A stretch of 64,000 nt of DNA, taken from Riptortus pedestris (Eukaryota > Arthropoda > Insecta > Hemiptera > Alydidae). Every line of letters starts with the position of its first letter. Position 1 is the stretch's first letter. This document shows, in pieces, positions 1 to 12,369 of this stretch. Under the pieces are notes generated by a model. It searched no databases, was not told the origin of the DNA, and saw only the letters and a list, made by a program, of their open reading frames with translations. The stretch lies in NCBI GenBank assembly GCA_019009955.1, contig CM032229.1:146872001-146936000 (forward strand), written 5' to 3'. Both the position numbers and the translations under genes were made by a program.

Positions 1-432
1 CTAGCGGTCGCAAATTTTGTTTGATCGTTACCAATCTTGATATTTAAGCGTTTTATGCAAAAAGACAGATCAAGTTCGTTAATGGCTGAAATCGGACCAG
101 TGGGAGGGGGGGGGGGTTTAGAGGGGGGATTTTCGAAAATTCGAAATATCTCCGTTACCATACGTCGGATCACAAAAGTGTATAGAACCAATCTTATTGT
201 AAATTAAATTTACTATAAATATTGTTCTATACATTTATTCTCTATCTTTAATATTAACCGAAATATTGACATTTTTATTAAATTTGAGCCGATAACGAAG
301 GGCGAAGTTTCCCGCTAAAAACTAGTTCGGCCCTTTGCCGTAACTGTTTGGCTCTCGTATGGAGATTTGTCTATTATTAAACTTCACGTTGGAAATCTGC
401 TTAGTTTACGCAGCCCCTGTGTGACGGACTTT
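1..432 (+). mobile_element. CE composite element, right part (CE-1), cut by window start
   Basis: CE is my label for the commonest repeat in the window. A full copy reads: a near-palindromic left end (AGCAGATTTCCCTTAAGG...), about 130 bp, a (TA)n run, a short palindrome ACCGCTCTAGCGGT, a G-run, a region rich in CTCCGTTACTAT-like sequence, and a right end GCAGCCCCTGCGTGACGG followed by T-rich DNA. This copy starts inside the palindrome at base 1 and runs to the right end near 430. It has no coding capacity; the family is judged a non-autonomous mobile element from its repetition and from empty sites elsewhere in the window. Confidence 0.75.
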
Positions 433-1330
433 TCACATCCTCTGAGTGACGGGATTGTTCGCATCTAGGGAGAACAAGATGATCTTATTACCAGACCTAT
501 GGTTTTTTATGTATTATAATAACTGACTCCATACAGGAAATTCCACTAAATAAAATGTCATCATGAAATTTGAATACGTTAGAATCATCTGCAGTAATTT
601 GATTATTGATGGAGTTGTTTGTATTTTTTTCTTCATTCAGATATTCACATTGAGCTATTATAATCCTAAATATCTCACATAACGTAAAGTTTCTAAGGTT
701 ATTATTAATGAGAAATAGAGAATGGTAGATGGCATCAAGTTCGATGTAGTGACACACAATATGAAATCATCTCTGTACCATTCTGAAGGCAGGTAAATCC
801 ACTTAGATTACTCAGCCCATGTACACCGGATGTTTTGTATTTCAATGACACGCATAACCTTCCGCCTTTCCTGATTATACAAATTACGCACATTTTGAAG
901 GCCTTTATTAAACTTATCAAGGTTCCAGAGCGGAAATGAACGCACTTTTTTATACCCCATTAACCCATAAGACATCAGCCCCATTAAATGCCAGAGGTCT
1001 CTACAAAATTACCATTTTTATTGGAAATACAAACAGTTGATAATAAATAACTGGGTAAATTAGTTGTAATTTCCATAAAATGTAGCTACAAATAACAGTT
1101 TGAAATATATTTTACCACTTTTGATTTTGATGGCCTTAAAATGTAGGTAGGTTGTTTCCATTTTACCGGGCATCACGCATATGTATTGTGTAGTAATTTA
1201 ACAACAGATATCACTTTTTCCTTGTCAAGGGCTATGTCGTTTTAACCTGTTACATTTAGATTTCTTATTGTGATTTTGTTGCTCCCTACCTTCTACTCTC
1301 AGTTACTCCTCCACTCTCTCTTTCTTTACT
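433..1330. other. AT-rich stretch, no feature recognised
   Basis: Two overlapping reverse-strand open frames (86 and 61 codons) lie here. They show no recognisable domain, no splice or start context that I can support, and sit between repeats. I see no gene. Confidence 0.5.
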
Positions 1331-1334
1331 CCTT

Positions 1335-1452
<118 letters not shown>

Positions 1453-1849
1453 TAATTAGTTGCAGTTAGAGATCTTTAGCCTCTCTCCAGCCTGACCCAA
1501 TTAATAAGAAATGTATTCTATTGACTGCATATAGTATCAATTCATGCTGTTTTGACGTAAATAGTAGTGACGGAGCAAGAGCATGATAGGAAAATTGAGA
1601 GCACCAAAAAGGCTACTTTATAAAACATGTTTCCTAATAAAAACTGAGGAATTAACAATTTGTCTTCAATTTTACATGAGATGTTCACACATCGATTGTC
1701 GCAAAATATTGTGGCTACTAAAGAGTTAACGGATGAGCAGGAAGAGGGGGGGGGGGGGAGGGACACATATACACAGACTCACATCCTTAAAATTCCCACT
1801 AACATCCCTAGTAGGTAACGAAAATGAGCTCCATGCTCTTGTTAAACCA

Positions 1850-1850
<1 letters not shown>

Positions 1851-1903
<53 letters not shown>
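1851..1903. repeat. (CA)n microsatellite
   Basis: About 25 CA dinucleotides in a row, preceded by a G-run near 1746-1758. Frames on both strands here are repeat translation (HTHT or VCVC). The flanks to about 2100 hold nothing else I recognise. Confidence 0.95.
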
Positions 1904-1907
<4 letters not shown>

Positions 1908-2102
1908 ATCAGCTATTGAGGTCGTATTCATTACACGATTTTCAAAAAATGTCCACAAATGTCCATCAATCCTGCCTAGGGGATGACGTAAATGAGGTCC
2001 GTTCAAAATTATTTATATTACTTTATTTGAAGCCTAAATACGAAATATTATTCTCATCGAACTTACTTTTACGTTTTGAGATAACTGTAAATACGTGATG
2101 CA

Positions 2103-2147
2103 GGTTCGGCATGTGGTTATTTAACGCAGCCCCTGCTTGACGGACTA
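2103..2147 (+). mobile_element. CE right-end fragment
   Basis: Only the terminal piece of a CE is present, with GCAGCCCCTGCTTGACGG close to the family consensus. The rest of the element is absent or too diverged to see. Confidence 0.6.
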
Positions 2148-2574
2148 TTTACTATAATTTTCTTGCATGATTGGTAGATATTTTGGTAAAATGTGTTATT
2201 TCCCAACATCAGCTTGCTTGTAAACTTTACAGTAAAATTATCATTTCACATACACACACACATATATGTATAATATAACATTAAAAATAAAAAAAAAAAA
2301 ATTAAAGGATGAATGTAATCAGGAGTAAGTAAATCTTGTCGAGAATAGCTAACCTGAAGCTCAATGGGAGAAGATATGGATTGGAAGGGGATTTGTATGT
2401 TAATTCGGCAAGCATATTGGACGCGTCGTTGGGAACACATTAGAGGCCTAATATGGCTCTTACATTGGATCATCCGAATCCAATTGAAATTTGGATTATC
2501 TAAGTACATTGTATCTCTGTGACATTTGCCAATCAGTCTCTCATGAACATAGAAGCACATAAACATAGATAACC

Positions 2575-3135
2575 AGTCACGCAGGAACTGCGTAAACTAA
2601 GCAGATTTCCCGCGTCCTGGTATGACACACTACTTATCACATGTCACCATACATTAACTATTTCCAAATAAAAACCCGATTGTTGGAAGTAGGCGGTCAA
2701 TAAAATCTTCATTGCTGACAATGTATTCGTATTTATCTCATCTAGTTGACATCTCGAGACAGTATTGGGTATTTAAGTTTGGAATAAGACGTTTCATGAT
2801 ATATTCGCTTAATGTTTAACTACGACGACTAAAAGTGGGCCTTTACTGTAGGCCGATAAATTAAAAAATTCATAAATCTTGGTAAGTATTTGAGATAGAG
2901 AAAAAGTGAATAGAACATCATTTATGGATAAGTAAATTTATAAAAAGATTGGTTATATATTGTAACGAGGTAATTGGATTTTCTCCTCCTCTAAACCCCC
3001 CCCCCCCTCCCTCCGATTTTAGCCATTAACGAACATGATCTGTACCTTTCCATATAACGCTTATATATCAAAGTTGGTAACATTCAAATAAAAATTGCGA
3101 CTGCCAGACAGGCAATAGATAAGTATATGACTACG

Positions 3136-3176
<41 letters not shown>

Positions 3177-3245
3177 TTATATAATTTCGAGTGAACCTCA
3201 GTTTCGTCTGGTCCTGAGTAGGGTCGATGGACATTTGAGTCATGA
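2575..3245 (-). mobile_element. Diverged CE (CE-3) with internal (TG)n
   Basis: The family right end appears in reverse at 2575-2615 (GTCACGCAGGAACTGCGTAA). The C-run and TTAACGAAC block sit near 2990-3030 and the post-microsatellite arm GGGTCGATGGACATTTGAG at 3221-3239. The microsatellite at 3138-3173 is TG rather than TA. The order matches a full reverse-strand CE, but the middle is strongly diverged, so this looks like an old copy. Confidence 0.6.
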
Positions 3246-3812
3246 GTAAAAAGCTCAGGAGCAGATTCTGCTAGAAACGGGGTAGCCTGAATTTCACGAT
3301 AACGATCGGTGTAAATGAGAGGGCATGTAGTGGTTTAGTTTCTCATCAGGTTACTCAACATAAAGAATTTCAGGACAAAAAATTCATTCCCGCTTATAAA
3401 GTCAAAAGCGGAGAAAATTTCAACTGACGACAGATTTGTTATAGAGCCACCCCTCTGTAGCCAGTAGCATGTCTATCATCCACCACCATTTGGAAGTAAA
3501 ACGTGTATGTGTAGGTACAACAAGAAAAATGTTAAATGATACTACAAGAAAATTTTTAATAGAACCTGAAGAAGGCAACCGAAGAGTTAGAACCATAATT
3601 TAGGATTTCTATAGGCGTGAAGACCGCTGAAGAAGAAAACCGACGCAAGCCAGAAGACAAGAACCATGTTTTAGTCTAATTACGTTTGATTTGAAGAGAG
3701 TATTAATATAACTAATAAAGTATTAATAAATTTTGATTCGTGGCGAAACCCCGAGATTACTTTTTATAAAGAATATCTGCTTTTGAACAATGCAGTTTTG
3801 TCATAAAATCCA
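3246..3812. other. Unassigned DNA with two degenerate CTGAAGA motifs
   Basis: No gene or known repeat is recognised. At 3565-3585 and 3626-3646 two CTGAAGAAG stretches are each followed within about ten bases by a GAAG or GACG. This recalls decayed Penelope hammerhead cores but is too weak to call. Confidence 0.35.
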
Positions 3813-3866
3813 ATCATTCGAACGCTACTTCGCGTTGCTGATGAGTTACCGTATGACGAAAACGAT
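3813..3866 (+). ncRNA. Candidate type III hammerhead ribozyme fold
   Basis: The core CTGATGA is at 3838-3844 and GAAA at 3858-3861. Between them GTTA (3845-3848) pairs with TGAC (3854-3857) around a five-base loop, giving helix II. Before the core, AACGC (3821-3825) pairs with GCGTT (3832-3836), giving helix I. Helix III is ATCATT (3813-3818) against AACGAT (3861-3866) with one A-C mismatch. The base before helix I would be cleavage-site C3819. A G-G mismatch (3820/3837) at the foot of helix I is unfavourable. I see the fold; activity is inference, and the copy may be decayed. Confidence 0.4.
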
Positions 3867-4899
3867 CACCACCAAAGTCCCTCCTTTTACACTGAAACTA
3901 ATTTCAAGTTATAGCCATTTATGACTGTAAGAGGTTAGTTTTAAGATGCACTTTCAGTGCGTTGACATGTTTGGGATGACTTCGTTTCGATCTTTAAGAC
4001 CTCTTCAGCTAGGCGTGTGCTACACGTGAGGTTTCTCTCAAGTGCTAGGACAAGTCTATGACAAAGTTGAGTTTAAAGGAAATGTATTAAAGTGTATTTT
4101 CAACACTCTTCGGATACGGCTGTGAAGTCAAGTTCGTTCGACACACGTTCTTTTGATAAAAGTCAGTTTGACAAACGTTTTTAGACAAACGTCGTTATGA
4201 ACAGAATATCTTATAAAATTAGTAAATTAAATGTTCAATCATTTGACATGTATAAATTTCTGTTTCCGGGACAGACTAAGCGAGTTATCTTCAATTTCGT
4301 TTTAGATTTAGAAATTGATTAATCTACCTCAGACTTACATGCATTTTCATACATCTTCTTTAAACATGTGTGAGGTTTAAAGCTTAACTTTTAAGTTGCT
4401 TCTGGCTTGCAGAAAATGTTTTTATTATCCAGTGAGCTAACGCTGAAAAGATCCCTTTCGCTGCTAAAGCGAATGGCTGAACATCTGCGATTTGAGTTCC
4501 AGATGTACGTAGAAAGGCGCCCTTGAAATTATCAATAGAGTCCAAATAAACCCAGAACACCGAATGATATATATACAACTCTATTTAAAATGGACACGAC
4601 ATGAAAAGGAAAAACTTACTCAATATGACAGAGGTAGAGGGTGAATAGCTACTGGAGGAGTAATGAAATATATCAAGTAGCATTCCCCATCCTTCGGTTA
4701 CAGTTAGCAACCTTTTCATAACCCGACCGCCAGAGAGGTAGGTAATATTCGTTTGAGATTGAAATGCGAGTCTATAGCTGAGTTACGTAATAACGTACAG
4801 AAGTAGGAAATAAGATCTCTAGCTCCGAGTAATTGTAAAAGAAACATAATCCTTCGTATCGAACAACATTTATGCTATAGTCCCAGTATCTAAAAATAT
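3867..4899. other. AT-rich stretch, no gene recognised
   Basis: A 64-codon reverse frame (4384-4578) has no recognisable motif. No repeat family from elsewhere in the window is evident. Confidence 0.5.
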
Positions 4900-4985
4900 C
4901 CGTTACGCAAGGACTGCACAAACTAAGCAGATTTCCCACGTGCTGGAATGACACGGCGGTGTCTCACCATCTATACTTCAATTCT
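4900..4985 (-). mobile_element. Terminal fragment of the short TIR element related to CE
   Basis: This carries the shared CE terminus (GCACAAACTAAGCAGATTTC) followed by a CACGTGCTGGAATGACAC block. That second block marks the short relative seen complete at 36460-36828. Only this end is visible. Confidence 0.55.
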
Positions 4986-5298
4986 TCCACTGTAAGCCAA
5001 TGTAAATAGAAATTGAAAAGCTTGGCATGAATTGTACGTGGATGTAAGAGAACATCTCGTAATAATATTGCCAAAATAATAAGAGTGGAAAAGGGGGTTC
5101 TCATTAACACTACCTATAACAGATGTATAAACGAATTTACACCTTTCTAATCACCCATTCCTACTTATGAAGAAGCTGGCTGGAGAGCCATCGTAAATTA
5201 TGACCTCATCCCTGGGTAACCAGGAAAATATGAAATTGCTGAGAGATCAGAATATTAAGTTAACGCCTGTGTATAATGCCTATTCTTGGAAATGGCGA
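4986..5298. other. No feature seen
   Basis: AT-rich sequence before the minisatellite, with no repeat or coding signal that I can support. Confidence 0.5.
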
Positions 5299-8075
5299 AC
5301 TTTTACCAGATCATCCTTAAGTTATATTTGTCTTTTACCAGGTTATCCTTAAGGTACATCAGTCTTTTACCAGATTATCCATAAGGTATATCAGCCTTTT
5401 ACCAGATCATCCTAAAGGTATATCAGTCTTTTACCAGATTATCCTTAAGGTATAACAGCCTTTTACCAGATCATCCTTAAGGTATATCTGTCTTTTACCA
5501 GATCATCCTTAAGGTATATCAGTCTTTTACCAGATCATCCTTAAGGTATATCAGTCTTTTACCAGATCAACCTTAAGGTATATCAGTCTTTTACCAGATT
5601 ATCCGTAATGTATATCAGTCTTTTACCAGATCAACCTTAAGGTATATCAGTCTTTTACCAGATCATCCTTAAGGTATATCAGTCTTTTACCAGATCAACC
5701 TTAAGGTATATCAGTCTTTTAGCAGATTATCCTTAATGTATATCAGTCTTTTACCAGATCAACCTTAAGGTATATCAGTCTTTTACCAGATCATCCTTAA
5801 GGTATATCAGTCTTTTACCAGATCAACCTTAAGGTATATCAGTCTTTTACCAGATCATCCTTAAGGTATATCTGTCTTTTACCAGATCATCCTTAAGGTA
5901 TATCAGTCTTTTACCAGATCATCCTTAAGGTATATCTGTCTTTTACCAGATTATCCTTACGATATATCAGTCTTTTACCAGATCATCCTTAATGTATATC
6001 AGTCTTTTACCAGATCATCCTCAAGGTATACCAGTCTTTTACCAGATCAACCTTAAGGTATATCATTCTTTTACCAGATTATTCTTAAGGTATATCTGTC
6101 TTTTACCAGATTATCCTTAAGATATATCAGTCTTTTACCTGATCATCCTTAATGTATATCAGTCTTTTACCAGATCATCCTCAAGGTATATCAGTCTTTT
6201 ACCAGATTATCCTTAAGGTATATCAGTCTTTTACCAGATTATCCTTAATGTATATCAGTCTTTTACCAGATCAACCTTAAGGTATATCAGTCTTTTACCA
6301 GATCATCCTTAAGGTATATCAGTCTTTTACCAGATCATCCTTAAGGTATATCAGTCTTTTACCAGATTATCCTTAAGGTATATCAGTCTTTTACCAGATT
6401 ATCCTTAAGGTATATCAGTCTTTTACCAGATCATCCTTAAGGTATATCATTCTTTTACCAGATTATCCTTAAGATATATCAGTCTTTTACCAGATCATCC
6501 TTAATGTATATCAGTCTTTTACCAGATCATCCTTAATGTATATCAGTCTTTTACCAGATCATCCTTAAGGTATATCAGTCTTTTACCAGATCATCCTTAA
6601 GGTATATCAGTCTTTTACCAGATCAACCTTAAGGTATATCAGTCTTTTACCAGATTATCCTTAAGGTATATCAGTCTTTTACCAGATTATCCTTAAGGTA
6701 TATCAGTCTTTTACCAGATCATCCTTAAGGTATATCAGTCTTTTACCAGATCATCCTTAAGGTATATCTGTCTTTTACCAGATTATCCTTAAGATATATC
6801 AGTCTTTTACCAGATCATCCTTAATGTATATCAGTCTTTTACCAGATCAACCTTAAGGTATATCAGTCTTTTACCAGATCATCCTTAAGGTATATCAGTC
6901 TTTTACCAGATCATCCTTAATGTATATCAGTCTTTTACCAGATGTACCTTAAGGTATATCAGTCTTTTACCAGATCATCCTTAAGGTATATCAGTCTTTT
7001 ACCAGATCATCCTCAAGGTATACCAGTCTTTTACCAGATCAACCTTAAGGTATATCAGTCTTTTACCAGATTATCCTTAAGGTATATCAGTCTTTTACCA
7101 GATCATCCTTAAGGTATATCAGTCTTTTACCAGATCATCCTTAAGGTATATCAGTCTTTTACCAGATCATCCTTAATGTATATCAGTCTTTTACCAGATC
7201 ATCCTTAAGGTATATCAGTCTTTTACCAGATCATCCTTAAGGTATATCAGTCTTTTAACAGATCATCCTTAATGTATATCAGTCTTTTACCAGATCAACC
7301 TTAAGGTATATCAGTCTTTTACCAGATCATCCATAAGGTATATCAGTCTTTTACCAGATTATCCTTAAGGTATATCAGTCTTTTACCAGATCATCCTTAA
7401 TGTATATCAGTCTTTTACCAGATCAACCTTAAGGTATATCAGTCTTTTACCAGATCATCCTTAAGGTATATCTGTCTTTTACCAGATTATGCTTAAGGCA
7501 TATCAGTCTTTTACCAGATCATCCTTAATGTATATCAGTCTTTTACCAGATCAACCTTAAGGTATATCAGTCTTTTACCAGATTATCCTTAAGGTATATC
7601 AGCCTTTTACCAGATCATCCTTAAGGTATATCAGTCTTTTACCAGATCATCCTTAATGTATATCAGTCTTTTACCAGATCAACCTTAAGGTATATCAGTC
7701 TTTTACCAGATTATCCTTAAGGTATATCAGTCTTTTACCAGATCATCCTTAATGTATATCAGTCTTTTACCAGATCAACCTTAAGGTATATCAGTCTTTT
7801 ACCAGATCATCCTTAAGGTATATCAGTCTTTTACCAGATCATCCTTAAGGTATATCAGTCTTTTACTAGATCATCCTTAAGGTATATCTGTCTTTTACCA
7901 GATCATGCATAAGGTATATCTGTCTTTTACCAGATCATCCTTAAGGTATCAGTCTTTTACCAGATTATCCTTAAGGTATATTTGAATTCACCAGATTATC
8001 CTTAACGTTTATATGTCTTTTACAAGATTATCCTTAAGATATATCTGTATTTTACCAGATTATTCTTAACATTTT
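5299..8075. repeat. 32-bp minisatellite, about 86 units, with higher-order structure
   Basis: Units begin TTTTACCAGATCATCC and end TTAAGGTATATCAGTC, 32 bp in all, and stay in register for about 2.77 kb. Variants are not random: ATCATCC, TTATCC and TCAACC alternate, AAGG alternates with AATG, and ATCAG with ATCTG. Units carrying AATG are mostly followed by units carrying TCAACC. AATG units at 7271, 7399, 7527 and 7655 are exactly 128 bp (four units) apart. The first and last copies are the most diverged, as expected at the edges of an array growing by unequal exchange. Each unit carries CTTAAG inside an 8-bp palindrome. No frame is open across it. Confidence 0.97.
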
Positions 8076-8640
8076 ATTTACCAACTAGGACTACCGATTT
8101 TTAATAAGTTCTTTACTAAATAAATTCCTATTGCCCTGGTGAAAAACGAACTCACATTTCTAAGCCATCGAGATTTTATTTATGACGTGATTTTCGAGAA
8201 ATTCCTACAAAAGTCAATTTAATTAACCAATATTGTATAAAATGTAATATACAAGAATTCAAGAGTTATTATATAATCTTTTTCCCTAACTGGAATATTA
8301 ATATCAAAATGACTGGAATTATATGATTTTTTTTTCGTTTTCAGCCTTCAGTTAACTCTCCATTGCATTCACACGATTTTTATCGCATCATATCCAGCTT
8401 TAATGCCAGGTCTGGTAAACTATGCAATTTATTTTGCTTATTTAAAATACAATATAAAATGCATGTTCTTGAATTTTATATTTTACGAAAGTAAAATAGA
8501 AATTCATTGTTTGTATTATACAAAATATACAAACAATTAAATTATATTTCAAAAGCAAAATATGGAGGTGAGTTTTAGGGGTCGGCCATAAATGTAGGCA
8601 GAAGTTTATGGAGAAATTGTGGCAATGCATATTTATTATA
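8076..8640. other. AT-rich stretch, no gene
   Basis: No known repeat or coding sequence is recognised between the minisatellite and the TA tract. Confidence 0.5.
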
Positions 8641-8652
8641 TATGTTACACAA

Positions 8653-8796
<144 letters not shown>

Positions 8797-9208
8797 GAAC
8801 TTAAAAAAGAAAACTCAACATTGTCAAGCTGTATAAAAACTTGCAACTGGTTTTAATGATAAACACGAAAATTTTCAACCGGGAAAGTACTTCCCCCATA
8901 CACCAAACCTGTTGGCGACCAAAATATTGCTCTGGCCTACTACTTGAAAGAATAATGGGAACCTTTTACCAACTGGAAGCTATATTGGATTTAATGTTTT
9001 CTAGAAATATAATATCTGATTGCATCATGCAAAGTGTATGAAGTTACGGAAACAGAATGTATGTAACTATTTCTTAACTGCTTAATTGTGCATTTCATAA
9101 CCGTGGAAAATAATCACTTCTACATATTTTTTTTTCTAATTCATTGTGGATAATAAAAAAACGTATAAAGTATTGAAATCGTTGTATTATTAATTTTCTC
9201 ATTATTAA

Positions 9209-9751
9209 AGACTCAAGAACATGGGGCGAGTTTACAATCTAAGAAGCCAGCTACTTAACAGCCGGTAGTAGTCGAGGACACGCTAAATTTCCCACTTGCT
9301 CAGCGGCCAACTAGCCGGCGTGTGAAAACCACCTGTTGTCGTCTGCTGTTAAGCCAGAAATGATTAAAGAAGGGGTGAGTTCCGAGTACTGAGGGTCTTT
9401 TGCATCTGTAGGATTCCCTTTAATCTTATGGGCCTCGAGGAACTTGGAGATGTTGGGGCCTAACGGCTAGGTACCCTCTCGTTCCCTTTCTTTCCTCATG
9501 TGGCGTACACAATGTTGCTAGGTCAAGACCAATCCTACAAGCGACTTGTGCACAACATACTGTGAGTACACATGAAACTATCCATCAAGCTAGCTAGCTC
9601 AAAAGCCTGCGAGAGGTCACTGGCAGTTCAACTTTTTCCAGAGCGTTTTTACAAGCAACTAACGGTACACCGAGTGCACTGGACTAGTTTACGGGCAGCT
9701 TGTGAAAAAGACCGTTTGTAGCTTTTAAACCCGTCCCGTGTACTTGAGCCT
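9209..9751. mobile_element. Harbinger-like MITE with 3-bp TAA target duplication
   Basis: The ends are inverted repeats: AGACTCAAGAACATGGGGCG on the left and, in reverse complement, AGGCTCAAGTACACGGGACG on the right. TAA flanks both sides (9206-9208 and 9752-9754). The empty site survives at 17719-17721 in the inverted-duplicate copy, where the flanks join with a single TAA. A three-base TWA-type duplication is typical of PIF/Harbinger elements. At 543 bp with no transposase frame, it is non-autonomous. The superfamily call rests on the duplication length and the short TIR only. Confidence 0.75.
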
Positions 9752-9893
9752 TAAAACATATGTAGCTTGTATATTACTAAAAAAAATGAAAGGTCATATG
9801 GAGGCGTGAAGGCTGAATATTCATAAATAATTTATATCTACATTATGATAAGTTATAATAAATTCTTTCCTTTCGAATCCTTTCTTTTTAGCA

Positions 9894-10006
9894 GATTTCC
9901 CTAAAGAAATCAGTCATTGAGGCCGTACTCATGACGCGATATTTGAATAATTCCTTCAAATGTCCATCGATCCTACCCTGGAGATGACGAAAATGAGGTC
10001 TGCTCA

Positions 10007-10094
<88 letters not shown>

Positions 10095-10622
10095 TGTCTG
10101 TTAACGTTCTAGTGGTCGCAATTTTTTGTTTGATAGTTACTAAACTCGATATTTAATCGTTTTATGTGAAAAGGAATATCAAGTTCGTTAATGGCTGAAA
10201 TCGGACCAGCCGGAAGGGGGGAGGGGTTAGTGGGGGGATATTCGAAAATTCGGGATATCTCCGTTACTATACGTCAGATGGAAACATTGAATAGAGCCAA
10301 CCTATTGCAAATTGAATGATCTATAAATGTTGTTCTATACATATTTTCAGTACCATGAATCGAGATATTTCCATTTTTTAGTTTTCGGCTCTGAGTATAC
10401 CCCCACTCCTGATCATGTCATATTAACAATAAGCTGGTATATCATGAACCACTTCAATAGAAGGTTGAATACCAAATATTGTTTTCATTGAACTTTTACT
10501 TTGTGAGATATATGCAAATATGTCCTGTTGATCACCCTCCTTATTTTTTTCTTGGATTACTAATATTTGAGCGATGAGATAAAAATCAGCTTAGTTTACT
10601 CAGCCCCTGCGCGATGACTCAA
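9894..10622 (+). mobile_element. Full-length CE (CE-5) with an empty site in the window
   Basis: The left end AGCAGATTTCCC starts at 9894 and a (TA)n-(TG)n tract fills 10013-10092. The palindrome-G-run block follows and the right end (CAGCCCCTGCGCGATGAC) closes near 10620. The inverted-duplicate copy joins the flanking T-run directly to the downstream TTGGGAA block near 17570-17600, so the unit inserted as a whole. No protein is encoded. Confidence 0.75.
10013..10092. repeat. (TA)n-(TG)n microsatellite inside CE-5
   Basis: The internal TA tract typical of CE copies has partly become TG in this copy. Confidence 0.95.
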
Positions 10623-11330
10623 TAAATTGGGAAGAGTAAGTGTTTGGTGAGATGCTTATATTTAATCTTCCCTGTTACCAAATGAAATCATATAGGTAGA
10701 CTCGACGACTCATGGTAGGACATAATTCGGAAAGTACGAGCAAGATAAAGTCGGTTGATGCACTCTATTCAATAATATCACCTAGCATTCCTATCGTATT
10801 GAGGCTAAGTTTGAAAAGGACTTTTTGTTTTCCAAACCACAGTCGGCACCTTGATAGCCTTGTGTAACCACATGGCAACCCGTTGGCTTAAGACACTGAG
10901 ACCTATTTACCTGTAGCTCTTAAGACTACCCTTGAAAAAGACAAACAAAAAATAAGGCCAAATCTAGGTAACAATACTTCTGAATTTATCATTTCTATAC
11001 CTTCTATCAGTTCCATTATTTTTATGAATATAAATATATGTATAATTTCATTTGGCAATCTAGTCTTGAGTTGACTTGGATAAATAAGAAAGGTTGCACG
11101 GTGATAAATAAGATTAGGCGCAGAAGACATGTTGAAGCAACTTCAAGTTCTCTATTTCTTACTAAAACTGAGTAAGTCATCACTATATTGAGACGTTTCA
11201 AAACTTTACAAGGTATGATATGGATAAACGAAACAAGAAGATGGTAATTACCTATTACAAAATAGACTTTTTTTATAGACATAAAATAACACAGTTCATT
11301 GCTAAATGAAAATTTATTCAAATTTAAGTA

Positions 11331-12092
11331 AATCGGAAAACTTGTAAAAAATACAATCTATATTTCATTTTTAACAATACGTTTCTAGTTACTCCACTGG
11401 ACTTTATCAACGGGTAAAAGAGGACTACTACTTACACGTATAATATGATTTAAAAAAATTTATTATAAAACTGAACTTGTATAACATGGTTACTGCAGGT
11501 ATCGGACTTTTTTTGCACTTCGTAAGAAGTTGTTAAACAAGAATTGAATAATACAACATATTTAGATCCACACTTACAAGGGAGGTTAGGGAACCGGAAA
11601 ATTCCGGTATTTGTAGCACAAAACTATTTTTTGTTCTTGTGGAACTACGATTTAAAAGGTTAAAATTGCCTCTCGGGTTTTATATTTCTGAGTGAATATT
11701 GTTAAAACTACAATAGATATAAAAAAAGTTCCAAATCATAAATTTATGGGTTTTAATGTACTTTAAAATTTCGTAATTAGTTGTATTTAAAATACCATTT
11801 ATTTCAAAAATGTCCCCCCCCATAGATTTTAAAATTGTATTACATGAATCACATTTAACGACAAACTCAATCATATATAATAAAGTTATATTCCAGTATC
11901 ATTTTTCAAAAATAAGCTAAAACTACTTTTATTGTATATTACTGTGTGCGCAGGTCATTACTTCATAGGACTCGCTACTCATGGTGACATACTTCTTCGC
12001 AATCTTGTCTATGAGATGAGCTATAAATTATCAAAAAATAAATTACATATATGTATATAATTAAATATATGTATTTTATTTATATAAATGTT

Positions 12093-12094
<2 letters not shown>
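11331..12094. other. AT-rich stretch, no gene recognised
   Basis: Reverse-strand frames of 64-99 codons occur here without recognisable domains. Nothing else is seen before the TA tract. Confidence 0.45.

Positions 12095-12149
<55 letters not shown>
12095..12149. repeat. (TA)n microsatellite
   Basis: About 27 TA repeats. The 84-codon forward frame starting in it is a repeat artefact running into AT-rich DNA. Confidence 0.95.
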
Positions 12150-12155
<6 letters not shown>

Positions 12156-12369
12156 TCCTAATTTTTTTTTCTCTTATTGTTAGAAATACTGAAAAATGTT
12201 CTTTGTTTGTCTTTTCTTCCTTCTCTTCTATACTCCTCGTAAAATCATCATTTTATATTCCGTTTTTCAATAGTAATGCAACGTATGCTCCTAAAAACAT
12301 TTCAAATTCTATTGTCTCATTTTATGAATATACGTCTGGTTTATAATATTATTTAACATGTTAGGTTTA

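Larger units (their letters stand above)
8798..11330 (+). repeat. Old inverted duplication, left copy
   Basis: Sequence here matches the reverse complement of about 16900-18115 in the same order: 8798-9205, 9752-9893, then 10640-11330. The matching blocks are separated in this copy by a Harbinger-like MITE (9209-9751) and a CE (9894-10622) that the other copy lacks. Similarity is clear but imperfect, with many substitutions and small indels, so the event is old. It may be two copies of a dispersed repeat rather than one local duplication. Open frames inside (8841-9041, 10903-11321) are not conserved in the partner and are not treated as genes. Confidence 0.75.

Noticed and set aside
3342..3360. 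Reverse-strand CTGATGAGAAAC as a hammerhead
   Set aside because: There is no room for helix II between the two core blocks.
5299..8075. CRISPR-like array
   Set aside because: Units are contiguous 32-bp repeats with no unique spacers. It is a eukaryotic minisatellite.
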